Source: Cyanophora paradoxa (lineage: Eukaryota; Glaucocystophyceae; Cyanophorales; Cyanophoraceae). Taken from it: DNA of 51,641 bases. Below are positions 10,103-20,665 of the stretch, piece by piece (position 1 is the stretch's first letter; every line of letters begins with the position of its first letter). Made by a program: the position numbers and the translations under genes. The stretch covers positions 1 through 51,641 of the forward strand of contig QPMI01000215.1 in NCBI GenBank assembly GCA_004431415.1, read 5' to 3'. The notes under the pieces were generated by a model, which made no database searches, was not told the origin of the DNA, and saw only the letters and a program-made list of their open reading frames with translations.

Positions 10103-13100
10103 ATGAGGCGATCCAGCAGCGCTTCCGCGGCCGACGAACAGCCCCCGCGTCGTGCCCGCCTGTCTCCAGAGCTCGTTTACAATGCACCCGCGCCCCCCAG
10201 CGCGCCTGCAGCGTGGCATTCGCCCGAGCCGCCGCCCGAAATCAGCGCAGGCGGCGATGCTGTGCACGCGCCGCAGGATGAGGACCTTTGGAGCGACGGT
10301 GGACCCGCGGAGGAGCTGGACGTGGAGGGCGCGGGCCTGCGCGGGCCTCCCGCAGAGCGCTGGCAGCACGACGAGCGCTGGGAGGAGCACGGCCGCGACG
10401 AGCGCTGGGAAGAACATGAAGAGCTCTGGGAGGAGCACGGCGAGCGCTGGGAGGAGCACGACGAGCGCTGGGCACTGCAAGAAGAGCGCTGCGGCGATGC
10501 GAGTGCTGAGCGCGGCGGCCCGTGGTTCGAGGAGCCAGCTTGGGAAGACGAGGAGTACGGACAGGCCGGCGCTCGGACCTTCGACGAGCCCGGAGAAGTG
10601 CCTGCCGCGCTTGAGGATGACGTGGTTGCGCAGCGCTCCGCCGATTTCATGCGCTCCAATCTCTCGTTTGCTGGGTTCGCTGACCCCGGCGAGGCGCTCT
10701 ACTTCACTGTTAAAGAAGTGCGCGGCGCTCGGAGCTCGAGCTCGATCTCGCTTTGCTCACCTTTGCGCGGTCTCAAGTTCCTCGACAACGCCGCTGACGT
10801 TCGCGCGTACCTCCGCGGCTCGCTTCGGCAGTGGGCTGAGCTTGCTTGCAGGCGTGCCGGGCGGCGTACGAGCTCGGGGATGAGCCTCGCACCATAACGG
10901 TGCTCGTGAAGCAGCTGGAGCAGCACTCCGCGCGGCGCCCCGGCAGGTTCCTCGTCCGCGGTGCGCGCTGCCGCCCCATCCTGCCGCCTCGACGGGGAGA
11001 GGTCGACTCGCCGCGCAGTGACCGACAAGGGTGCCGCGCTGCCCTCGGTCGCGCGCGAGTTCGGGTGCGATGGGGTGCTGGGGCGCAGGGCCGGGCATGC
11101 GGCCGGAGGAGGTGGCCCAGCTGCTCGGGCGCATGCACTCCTCCACCAAGTCGGGGCCCCGCGCCGCCCCGCCCGGCCCCGCCCCGGCCTCTGCCGGCAC
11201 CTTCGGCGTCGGCGTGAAGGCGCGGCCCGCCTCCTCTCGCGCACGCCCGCTCGCCGGCGCCCGCGCCCACGCCGGCCCGCCGCAGATGGCTCTCTTGTAC
11301 GCCCAGCGCACGGCCGGCGGCGCCCTTGAGATACAGACCACCCGTGCTTCTTTCCTTACCCCTCTTCTCTGCTTCTCTCGTGACAGCGCGGGGCGGGCGC
11401 CGGCAGGGGCCGACAGCGACGTCGTGTCTGCGCACGTGCTCACCATCGACGAGGGGGCGGCGCTGGGGTCCGGCGAGGTGCGCCTGGGGGCCGAGGACAG
11501 GCCGTGCCGGCGCCGCGCCTGCGCCCGAACGCGCGACGGCTTGGCCCGCCGGCAGGTGCTGGAGGAGCGGAGCGTGCAGGAGAAGGCCGTGCGCTTCTCC
11601 GGGACCGCGTGCTCCCTCACCGTACCCCCCCCCCCCCGGGCCTCTTGAGCTCCCCGCACCCCTCCCCTCCCCCTCACGCCGAGGCTGCAGACGGTCGGCG
11701 ACGCGGCGTGGGCGCTCCCGCGCATCCGGAGCTACTGTGAGGGCGCCACCCTCCTGGCCCGCGAGGTGCGCAGCCGGCCCCTCCCCCGCGCAGCCTCGGC
11801 CTCGGCTCGCTCGAGCCGCACGGCAGTTCCGCGTCGAGCTGAGCTTCGAGCCCCTCGCGCCCCGCCGCTCTCGCGCTCGGGCCTCGGCGGCGGCTGCGCT
11901 CGAGCCGGGGCGGGCGGCGTACGAGCCGGCGCTGGGGGGAGGGCCCTGCGCGCCCCTTCCCGACGACCTCCTCGCCGCCGTCGCCGCCCGCCTCGCGTGC
12001 GCCCCCGCCCGCCCCGCGCCCTCCTCCGGCCACCCACTCCCGCCGCGCAGCTTCGAGGAGGCGGCGGTGGATGCCGCGGCGAGCGCCGAGACGCCCTCCG
12101 CCCCCGCCGCCCTCTTCGCCTGCGCGGCGGTGCTCAACCCCCGGCCCCTCGACGCCGACGGCCCCGGCCTGGGGTGCTGCCCCGCGGAGGGCACCCTCCA
12201 GGCGCGCCCGCATGTTTGTGGCCCCCCAACCCCGGTCTGACGCCCGGCAGGTGCTGCGCCTCGCCAACCGGGCGCCCCTCTTCTTCAGCGGGGCGGCCAC
12301 ATGCGTCGTCCCGGCCATCCTGAACTCCGCCTCCGTGCGCCCACTCGCCCGCCCGCCCCGCTGCGCCCCCGCCCCCGCCGCCCCGAGCCCCGCGGCCAGA
12401 TCCGCTGGGACGAGTGGGGCGTGGCGCTCGGGGGCCCCGTCGAGCCGCGGGCGGGGGGATGGGCCCTCGCGGCGCGGGCGGCGGGCTACGCGCGCGACGA
12501 GGAGGCCCCCGGGCGCCCCCCGCTCCTCCGCTCCCTCCTCCTTCTCGTCGCCGCCGAGTCGCAGGGTACGCCCGCCCCCAGCCAGCGCGCCCCGCGCCGC
12601 TCCCCTTACACGCCCCAACAGGCCTGCGGTACGCCGACGCCGCCAAGACGGGGCTTGCGAAGCTCCCGCCCTACGCTGCCGCCGTCGGCGCGGCCGTCCG
12701 GGGTGCCCTCGCCGCCCTCCGCGCCGCCCGCCCCGACTGCTTTGTCACCCCCGCCGCCGCCCGCGTGCGCCCGCCCCACCCTCGCCCCGGCCCGCCCGTC
12801 CTGCCCTCGCCGAGGCGAACGTTCAGGTGAACGAGATGCGGCGGCTCCACGTACCCGCCCTTGCCCGCGCCATCGCCTCCATCGCCTCGTGCGTACCCCC
12901 CTGGCCTCCTTTCGAGGGCGTTTGCTCAGGGGCGCGCAGGGGCGCTCGCCCCGGGGGGCTCCTGGAGGCGTGCGAGGAGGCCGTGGCGCTGGCCCCAGTG
13001 GCCGGCCTCCGCGCCGCCCTCGAGCACTACATCCACGCCGCCCTCGGCACCGCCCCGCCCTCGCCCCCTCCCGCCGCCCCCGCCGCCCCGCCCTCGCCGA

Positions 13101-13723
13101 CCCCGGAGGACGGCTTCGCGAACGGGTACCCCCCCGGAGGGCCGGAGGACGGGGGCGACTGGGCCGGCCCCGCCGACGAGCCCGAGGCGCTGTGGGAGGA
13201 CGCTCCCGAGGGCGCGGCCGACCACGCCGGCGGCGGGCCCTCGGCGGGGCGGGAGGAGGGCCTCTGGGAAGAGCTCCCCGAGGAGGCGGGGGGCGGGAGG
13301 GAGGAGGCGAGGCGGCCGCGGCTGGCGGCAGGCGGGGGGCAGGAGGCGGGGCTCTGGGAGGACCTGCCCGAGGAGGCGCCGGAGGCGGCGCCGGCCGCCC
13401 GCGGCGCCGCCCCGGCCGACGCCGACGATGACCTGTGGGAGGACCTGCCCCCGGGGGGGGCGCCAGTCGCCTCCTCGAGCCCCCCGTGGCCGGCGGGGCG
13501 GCATCGCGACGGGGACCGCGAGGCTTCGGAGCGCGGCCGGGACGGCAGCCGCAGCCCCGCGGGCAGCCGCAGCAGACACGGGAGTTGCTCTCCGCGCGCC
13601 GCACCGTCCTCATCGTCAGCGGCGTCAGCGGATCTCGAGCTCGAGGGCTCCCCCGTGGCCAGGCCCAGGGGCTCCCCCCGCACCCCGCCCCGCCCTCCCT
13701 CCGACGACGGCTGGCTCGATTGA
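10103..13723 (+). CDS. TOP6B: DNA topoisomerase VI subunit B (TOP6B)
   Basis: ATP-dependent clamp subunit of type IIB topoisomerase. It pairs with a Spo11-like A subunit to pass DNA duplexes; in plants it supports endoreduplication. After an N-terminal extension with six W-x-x-H/Q acidic repeats, the conserved start is FMRSNLSFAGFADPGEALYF. The GHKL ATPase follows: N-box KEFLDNAADACRAAYE, DxGxG box TDKGPGMRPEEVAQLLGRM, then a TFGVGVK / MALLYAQRTAGGALEIQ lid region. Transducer landmarks include VLRLANRAPLFFSGAATCV (about 12253-12310), IRWDEWGVALGG, and a helix YADAAKTGLAKLPPYAAAV. The C-terminal tail has four LWE[DE]xP repeats and an RS-rich end (stop at 13721-13723). Intron 11220-11285 has a GC donor. 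The A-subunit partner is not in the window. The family call rests on several motifs in the correct order. Confidence 0.87.
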
Positions 13724-14114
13724 GCGTGCTGAATACCGTAGTACTTGCCAAGTTGAATGCAGCAGGCGCTAGGCCTAGGTTCAGACTAGCGCGCGCCGCC
13801 GCGCGCGCTGCCTCTCGAGCTCGAGCCTCGGAGGACCAGACGTTGGGGCGATAAATATTGCTGCTCATGTGCACGCGCATGCCGCGCAGGCCTCGGGCCG
13901 CCGCCGCCGGCACGTGCACCGCCGTACGCGTGCGGCCACCGCGAGCATCATATGCATGGCATGCACGCGCACGTACACGTTCGAATTCGAAGCTTAAGCC
14001 TTTATCACGAACTCGGATCCGGAATTCGAAGGCGGCCGCCGGGCGCGCGCGCGGAAGAGCTTGAGGGCCGTCGGACGCGGGTTCAGCTCCCACCGGGGCG
14101 ATTGCTGCGCCGGA
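13724..14114. promoter_or_regulatory. Spacer before PIG-C, palindrome-rich
   Basis: No gene supported. The spacer carries many short palindromes: CATATG and GCATGC around 13948-13962, TTCGAATTCGAA around 13980 next to AAGCTTAAG, GGATCCGGAATTC near 14015, and GCGCGCGCGC near 14042. It separates the TOP6B stop from the PIG-C start, both on the plus strand, so it probably contains the TOP6B 3' end and the PIG-C promoter. Confidence 0.35.
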
Positions 14115-15275
14115 ATGCGGCCGAAGGAGGGCGAGGCGGCGCGCGCGGACGCAAGCGCGAGTGAGCCACGTCGATTCGATGCGAGCACTTTGGCCACGGA
14201 CCTCCGGCAGCGGCGGCAGTGGCAGAAAGTGCTGTACGAGAGCTCTGACTACCCGGACAACTACACGGACCGCTCCTTCCTCGCCTCCATGGTCACAAAC
14301 GGTCCTGCAAGCGGCCCTCAACCCCGCGGCGGCCAAGCTGACGCGCGCTCCGCAGCCAACGTGAAGCTCTACGAGTTCGGGAACCTCGTAGAGTCCGCCA
14401 CCGTAGTTGCACAGCAGGTGCTAGCGGTGCGCGCTGGAATCGGGCGCGCGCTGATCGAGCGCGCGCGTCGGCAGGTCTCTGCGGTCTTCTGCTATGTGGC
14501 GATCTTCTTCCTGTACCTCGACGAGGTCCTGGAGACGGCGGAGGTGATGGCGCTCGAGGCGGCGCTGCTCGGCGGAGGCGGCGTCCTGTGGCTCGCCGCC
14601 GGAGCGCGCGAGGAGGCGAAGGGCGACGGCGGCGGCGGCGACGGAGGCGGCGGGGGCGGCGGGGGCGGGTGGTGGAGCGGGAGCGTCGTGCGGGTGGTGG
14701 GGCGGCAGGCGCTGCTGGCCTTCGTGCTGTACGAGCTCTCGCCGGTGCTGCGGACGCTGACGCTGACGTTCAGCGACGACACGATCTGGGCGCTGACCGT
14801 CTGCCTCCTCCTCGCGCACCTGCTCCTGCACGACTACGCGAGCGCCGTGCCCCAGCACGCCCTCGTCTCCATGAACGCCGGCATGTTCGCCGCAGTCCTC
14901 CTGGCCTCCCGCCTCCCCTCCGACACCCACGTCTTCGCCACCACCTCCCTCTCCCTGCCCCTCCTCGTCTTCCTCCCGCTCCTCCGCCACCGCCTGCGCG
15001 CCCGCTGGCGCCTCGCGCACCTCGCCCTCACGGCGAGCATGGCGGCGGCCGCCGTCGCCCTCTGGCGCCCCCTCTCCCTCTTCGTGGCCGGCCTCTGCGT
15101 CGCCACGCAGCTCGCCATCACCCTCGCCTGCCCCGCCGCCCTCGTCTGCCTCCAGCGCCACAAGCGGTGCGCCCCTCGCACGTGTGCGGTCCCGCCCGCC
15201 GCTGAGGCGGGCCGGGAGCGCGCGCGCAGGAACATCAGCGGCCCGTGGGACGAGGCCTGCCCCCCGCTGGACTGA
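14115..15275 (+). CDS. PIGC: PIG-C / GPI2, GPI-GlcNAc transferase subunit
   Basis: Multi-pass ER membrane subunit of the complex that transfers GlcNAc from UDP-GlcNAc to phosphatidylinositol, the first step of GPI-anchor synthesis. Family motifs in order: QKVLYESSDYPDNYTDRSFL, VTNANVKLYEF, a hydrophobic span VFCYVAIFFLYLDEVL, LYELSPVLRTLTLTFSDDTI, a LLAHLLLHDY segment, LVSMNAGMFAAVLLASRL, further spans, and the C-terminal NISGPWDEA (stop 15273-15275). Introns at about 14303-14358 and 14418-14475, and one near the end (KR/NIS join), are GT-AG. A Gly-rich hydrophilic insert (about 14620-14670) separates two spans and is an oddity of this copy. The start at ATG 14115 was preferred to an upstream in-frame ATG at 14061, because homologues have short N-termini. 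Confidence 0.9.
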   Translation: MRPKEGEAARADASASEPRRFDASTLATDLRQRRQWQKVLYESSDYPDNYTDRSFLASMVTNGPASGPQPRGGQADARSAANVKLYEFGNLVESATVVAQQVLAVRAGIGRALIERARRQVSAVFCYVAIFFLYLDEVLETAEVMALEAALLGGGGVLWLAAGAREEAKGDGGGGDGGGGGGGGGWWSGSVVRVVGRQALLAFVLYELSPVLRTLTLTFSDDTIWALTVCLLLAHLLLHDYASAVPQHALVSMNAGMFAAVLLASRLPSDTHVFATTSLSLPLLVFLPLLRHRLRARWRLAHLALTASMAAAAVALWRPLSLFVAGLCVATQLAITLACPAALVCLQRHKRCAPRTCAVPPAAEAGRERARRNISGPWDEACPPLD

Positions 15276-15421
15276 GGCCCGCCCTACCCCAACGCTGGGG
15301 CCCCACCCCACGGCCTCCCGATACGTGCGCTTCGAGCTTCGTTGACGCAAATCCATTGAAAGAAAAGTGAAAAAAAGCGCGCGCCCCCGCACGGGGGCAT
15401 AATGGGGCGGACTTTGGGAAT

Positions 15422-15456
<35 letters not shown>

Positions 15457-15543
15457 TGCGAGGACGGGCAGGCGGGAATGCTGAGTCTCGGGCGCTGCGG
15501 AGGAGTGGGGGGGTCTGTGGACGAGCGAGGTGGGAGGTGCTGG
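15276..15543. repeat. Convergent 3' spacer with a G33 homopolymer
   Basis: This lies between the stops of PIG-C (plus) and Rab14 (minus). It contains an uninterrupted run of 33 G at 15422-15454, preceded by a purine-rich strip GAAAGAAAAGTGAAAAAAAG around 15358-15377. No gene is supported. The run could form G-quadruplex structure, and its exact length may be a sequencing estimate. Confidence 0.6.
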
Positions 15544-16587
15544 CTAGCAGGCGCAGGAGGAGGCGTAGCCGCCCGGGGGCGGCTCGTGCTTGGGCATGAT
15601 GGTTATGTGCGCCTTGTTGGAGCCCGGCTGGATGCCGTACATCGAGGGGTCCACGTCCACGCTGCGCGCCCCCGCTCACGGGGGCCAGCGAGAGCAAGGC
15701 GGGGCGCGCGCGCCTGCCGCTCTGCAGCTGCTGGAGGATCGTCCGCGCCGTGCGGATGAAGCACTCCTCCACGTTGTCCCCGCTCTTCGCGCTCGTCTCC
15801 AGGAATATGCAGCCTGCGCCAGCCCCGGCTAAGAGGCGGCGCGAATCGTGCTCGGCGCGGGGCGTGCCGTTCTCGTCTGCGAAGCGCTGCGCTTCGTCGT
15901 AGGATACCTGCGCGGGGCGATCAGCGGCATTGCTGCGGGGCTCGCCGCGCCGCGCGGGCGACCTCGCGGTTGTGCAGGTCTGCCTTGTTCCCAATCAGCA
16001 TCACAACCGTCTTTGGGTTCGTCAGGTTCTTCGCGTCTGTTAGCCACCCGCTCACGTGGTTGAACGAGCTCCTCCTGCGCCGCCCCGCTCAGCGCCTCTC
16101 GCTGGTCATCGCGCGGCGCGAACCTCGTGATGTCGTAGACGAGCAGCACCCCCGCCGCGCCGCGGTAGTAGCTCTTCGTTACCGACCTGCGGTGAGCCGC
16201 GCCGGCGCCCGAAGTGAGGCAGCGGCGCCAACGCAGGCTCCGAGGACCGCGTCAGCGCACCGGAAGCGCTCCTGGCCGGCCGTATCCCATATTTGGAGCT
16301 TAACATGCGTGCCCAGCACATCGACGACGCGCGTGCCAAACTCGACGCCAATCGTGTGCGGTGCGTCGGGGTGAACTGGCAAGCGGTCAAACGAAACGAT
16401 TGGCGGGAGACAACGACGGCCGCAGGCATGAGCGCTCACACTTGCGTTCGGTAAATTGGTGGAGCAGGCATGATTTGCCAACGCCCATGTCCCCTGCTAT
16501 GGTGGTCAGTCGCCGTTGGCAGTCAAAGCGGCACAGCAGCGCGCCGATTATGATGTATTTGAAGCTGTATTCGAAACCGCCCGACAT
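15544..16587 (-). CDS. RAB14: Rab14-like small GTPase
   Basis: Ras-superfamily GTPase controlling vesicle traffic between the Golgi/TGN and endosomes (the Rab2/4/14 clade). The ATG at 16587 gives [15 protein letters not shown], then after a GC-AG intron [18 protein letters not shown] (P-loop). Effector region: [18 protein letters not shown]3 [13 protein letters not shown]; then [34 protein letters not shown] with IGNKAD (G4), [12 protein letters not shown] and [16 protein letters not shown] (G5). The tail ends [11 protein letters not shown] with a CxC prenylation site (stop 15544-15546). The IGVEFGTR and SWLTDA-type segments match Rab14 closely, but Rab2/Rab4 cannot be excluded. Six or so introns, including one within the P-loop. 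Confidence 0.93.
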
Positions 16588-16824
16588 GCTAGGAGCGGCG
16601 GTCTGAGAGCGGCGGTTGGCCCGGCTTGCTGTTGTCGGCGGCTCCCGGCTTGGCTGTCAACAAATGAGCGGTTGCTGCAGTCTCGGGCTCGGAATGCGCT
16701 GAGATGGATGCTGGTCGGGCTGCAAGGGGCTTCCTGAGCTCAGCGAGTTTCAAGAGGGGGATACAGCAATCAGACGTACCCCCCCCTGTAACGTCGCCCT
16801 TGGGGTGGTTACTACCGTGGTAGA
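16588..16824. promoter_or_regulatory. Divergent promoter region
   Basis: A 237-bp spacer between the Rab14 start (minus) and the start of the next plus-strand gene. It contains a small inverted repeat TACTACCGTGGTAG (16810-16823) just before the downstream ATG. No TATA box or gene is seen. Confidence 0.3.
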
Positions 16825-19800
16825 TTGCCCTATGTTGGCACCCATCCCGGAAGAGGACTCGAGCTCTCCGAGTGCTGCCCGTCGATTCGTCGCTCGAGCT
16901 GTGAACGGTGCGCCAACCAGGCCGCCAGCAAGCTGAGCCAGCTCATCGTCCGCCTAGCTAACGCCGCGCTGACAGGGAAGGTCGTTCTCGTGAGCACACC
17001 GCCGCGAGGACCTGGTCCTCACCAGCCCGATAAGGACGCATCGCCCAGCTTTTGGGAGTGCGTGTTTCCTGCCCCTCCACTTTCCGAATCGGGCTCACGA
17101 TGGCACAGTCGGCTGTTCGGAACAGCCGAAGCTGAGAAAGCGAGCGAGGAGCAGCCCGCCCGCTGGCCCGGCACCGACGCGACAAGCCACGACAGTGAGC
17201 AGCTGGCAGCGTCTATTGGGCCGCTGTCCGCTACTGAGCAGCTGCACGTACGCTCGACACGGCAGGTCCCCAGGCGCCGACTCTTCAGGAAGAAGACATG
17301 GCATCCCCGCAGCTTGCTATGGAGCTGGAGCAGGAAAGGAGGAAGCGGGAGCAGCTGGAGGGCGAAATGCGGCAGCTGAAGGTCCGCTTGAGTGCTCCTG
17401 TTCGCAAGGGATCGCGCCGAGACGGCCCCGCAGGACATGATGAGCCGCATCTCGTACCAGCTTGAGACATCGCAGCGGTCCATCACCCACTCCGACGGCG
17501 GCTACCCCCCGGCCCCTCCACCACCACCACCACCGCCGCCGCCGCCGCCGGGCGCGCCGGTGGATGCGCCGCCGGCAGGGACGCCGCAGCGGCCGAGGTC
17601 GCCGCCTTTCTTCGCGAGGTGGCTGGGCGGCTGCTCGGGCCTGTGGGACGTCTTCAGCCCCGAGCACCCGCAGGCGACGCCGCGGCTGCCGCCCAAGCCG
17701 GCGCTGCCGCCGCCGACGCCGGACGAGGGGCCGGACCCGCGCTCGCCGATGCACGCGGAGCCGGGGGAGGCCTTCCGGTCGCCCGTGCCTGGCGCCGCCC
17801 TCCCGACCTCGCTCCTCGAGGCCCTCGCCGCCGCCGCCCCGCCCCGGCCGCGCCTCTCGGACCCGGGGGACCCCTTCCAGCAGGACATCTTCGCCCCGAC
17901 GGCCGCCTCCATGCTCGCCGCCGCCGGCGCCGCCGCCCTTCGCCAGCCCCGGCCGCCCCGTCGCCCCGCCCCCGTGCCGCCGCCGCACGTGCGGCCGCCG
18001 CCGCCACCGCCGCTGCGGGTGATGGTGGAGCAGCGGCCCGTGGAGGCGCCCTCGCCGCGGCCGACGCCCGGCCACTCGCGCAGCACGTCGCTCACCGACG
18101 TCCCCATCCGCGCCACCGCCTCCCCGCCCCGTCCTCCGTCGCCACCCCGGCCCTCCCACGCCCCGCCGGCCCCGGCCGCCCCGCCCTCCCGCCGCCGCTG
18201 CGGGGCCCGCCGCCGGGGCGGCGCGAGGCGAGCCCCGGTATGGAGTCCGTGGACTCTGACCAGGACACGCCGGCCCGCCGCGGTTCCGGGCCTCGGCGGG
18301 GTCGGCGCCCTCCCGCCGGCCGCGACGTCGACCCCGCCGGCCGCCTTCGGCACGCCGGGCTCGCAGGGCTCGGGGCGGGCGGGACGCCGGGGTCGCCCGC
18401 GGCTGCCTCGCCCTCGCGCCCGCGCCCGCGGCGGAACCGCTTCAAGGAGCAGAGCTCGTCGCTGCTGGACGGGGGCACGCCCCCCCAGCGGCGCGAGCGG
18501 CTGACGCCCTCGCCGTCCCCCTCGGGGCGGACGTCGCCGAGCTTGCTGGCGGGGCGGGGCGCGGAGGAGCACCACCGGTACGCGGGGCAGCGCGAGGTGG
18601 CGGCGGCGCACGTGCACCACGCCGTGCAGCACGCGACGGCGCAGCGCCAGTCCGAGCTGCAGGCCCTCGAGCAGCTCTACTTCGTGCAGCGCGCGCAGAT
18701 CGCCCAGCTGCGCCTCTCCGGCGAGGGGCCCCTCCCGCGGGGCCCGAGGGCACCCCGCCCGAGGCCCTCTCCCCGCCCCCATCATGCGGGCCGCCTCGCC
18801 GGCGCGGCCGGCGCGGGGCTTCGCCGCCCTCACGGCCTCGGCCTCGCCGCCGCCGGCCGCCCCGGAGCCGCGGCTGCCGGCGGGGGCGGTGGCGATCTTC
18901 CCGAGGAACGCGAGCGGGCGGCACCGGCGGACGCTGAGCAACACGAGCAACGCGAGCAGCGGGGGCACGCCGACGCAGGAGGGGGAGTGCCCGGGGACGC
19001 CCGTGGCGGGGGCCGGCCTCGAGGAGGAGGACTTCCTCGCCGACGAGGAGCTCAACCAGGTGCCCCCGCCCGCCGCCCGCCCGCCTCCGCCGCCGCCCCT
19101 CACCTTCCGGCCACCGCCGCCTCGCCCTGCGAAGGACCTTGCTGCGCGCCTGGCCGCACGCCGCCGAGGCCTCCACCACCTGCACCCCTCGAGGCCGGCC
19201 CCCCAGGCCGCCCCGCCCCGCACCCCCAACGCGCCCCGCCGGTGCGGCCGCCGCTGGAGCGCCTCGCTGGCTTGGGGTGCTGAGGCGGGGCCGGCAGGAC
19301 GCGCAGCTGGCGGCGATCATAGAGCGGCGGCGGCACATCGCCGACGGGGACGAGCCGCCCCGACCGCCGCCGCCCCATCCGCCCCGTCGCCGCCCTGCCC
19401 CGCCCTCCCCGGCCCGCCCCGCACCCGCAGCCGCCAGCGCCCAAGCAGACGTCGCCGGGGGCGGCGGCGGGGCCGGCGCCTGGAATGCCGCGGCCGAGCG
19501 TGGCGCGGCGGCGCGACTCCTCCGGCAGCGAGGACGAGAGCAGCGACGAGCGCTCCCGCCGCGCCTCCCTCGCTGCCCGCCTCCTCGCCGCCGCCGGCCC
19601 GGCGGCCGCCCCGCCCACTCCCGCCCACCGCCGCCCGGCCCCTCCGCCGCCCGCGCCGAGGCCTCGCCGGCCCGCGCTGCCCGCCCGCCGGTCTCCGTCC
19701 CGCCCCGGCGTCGCCGGCGCGGGAGCGGCTGGCGCCGCGGCAGGTGGCGGGCGCCTCGCAGGGGCCGGCCTCCCGCGGGGCGTCCGGCCCGCCGTCCCCC

Positions 19801-20398
19801 GAGAAGCGGCCCGAGGCAGGCCCCGAGCGGCGCATCGAGGCCCGCCACGCGCCGCCCGCAAGCCCCCTCACGCGCCCCGCCCCGGGCCCCGCTGCCAGCC
19901 CCGCGCCCGCCCCGCCCACGGCCTACATCCGCTCCTCGGTGACGAAGGCACGCCGCACGCCTCGCCCCGAGGCGCGCCCGCGCTGACGCGGGGCCGCAGG
20001 AGGGCGTGCACAAGACGATGGGCCTGCCGCCGCCGGGCATCCCGTCGAGCATCATGGCGCAGAGCGACTCGGACCTGGCCTCCAAGCTCGCCCGCCGCCG
20101 CGCCAACGCCGACTCCGCACCCACCACCCCCGCCAAGCCGCCGAGCTTCTCCCGCCCGCCCGGCCCGCCCGCCGGCGCCGCCTCGGCCGGCTCCTCCCCC
20201 GCGGCGGCCAAGGTCCCCATCGTGGACCACAAGCTCGCCGAGAAGCTCGCCGCGCGCCGCCGCGAGGCCGAGAGCGCCAAGCCGGCCCCCGCCCCCTCCG
20301 TCTTCGGGGCCGCCGGGGCCGCTGGCGCCCCGCCGCCTGCAGCCTCTGCCATGTTCGACCGCACCAAGGCCCCCTCCTACATCCGGACGACCCGCTAG
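16825..20398 (+). CDS. Low-complexity protein with repeated LAxxLAxRR motif
   Basis: Family not recognised. Early exons encode a polar segment (about 16825-17245) and a coiled-coil-like stretch (ELEQERRKREQLEGEMRQLK, then DMMSRISYQLETSQRSI, about 17298-17480). A very Pro-rich region follows, with P13 at about 17514-17549 and SH3-ligand-like PPxP motifs. A helical Gln/His segment lies near 18560-18715, and Ser/Thr-rich phospho-like stretches around 18900-19060. The C-terminal third repeats a short basic helix: KDLAARLAARR (about 19131), a looser DAQLAAIIERRRH (19297), SDLASKLARRRANAD (20068) and DHKLAEKLAARRREAE (20225). PTAYIRSSVTK and the terminal APSYIRTTR also look like one repeated unit (stop 20396-20398). 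The start is uncertain: ATG 17298 is the alternative. It is probably a scaffold or cytoskeleton-associated protein, but that is a guess from composition. Confidence 0.55.
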
Positions 20399-20665
20399 CT
20401 CCCGCCCCGCCCCGCCCCGCGCTTGCGGCGCCCCCTGTAAATTCTCAGAGCGCTTTGAGCTTGCACTCGGAGGGCCCAGCTAGAAGGGCGCGGCTTCGGA
20501 CCGGGGGGGTGTTGAGGCTTGGAGCTGCGCGAGACTTGAGTTTCGCTGGAGTGGTACAGCAAACTTTCGATTGCGACCAGCGCCTTGAATTCGAAGCTTG
20601 CATGCGCAATTGTTCGGTATACGATCTGACGTACCGCGGCTTTCAGCTCGCATCTAGATCTCAAG
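20399..20665. promoter_or_regulatory. Spacer before branching enzyme
   Basis: No gene seen. Composition falls in GC from about 20440 and palindromes appear (GAATTCGAAGCTTGCATGC near 20587, TCTAGA near 20653), as in other spacers here. It probably holds the 3' end of the upstream gene and the promoter of the next one. Confidence 0.3.

Noticed and set aside
14040-14110. Possible tRNA (a GGGTTCAGCTCCC T-arm-like sequence)
   Set aside because: The T-stem has a mismatch, and no matching 5' acceptor strand or anticodon arm is present at the right distance.
17619-19283. A 554-codon plus ORF and 575/641-codon minus ORFs over the low-complexity gene
   Set aside because: They are Arg/Gly/Pro-rich shadows produced by GC-rich codons; the frame carrying the coiled coil and LAxxLAxRR repeats is the credible one.
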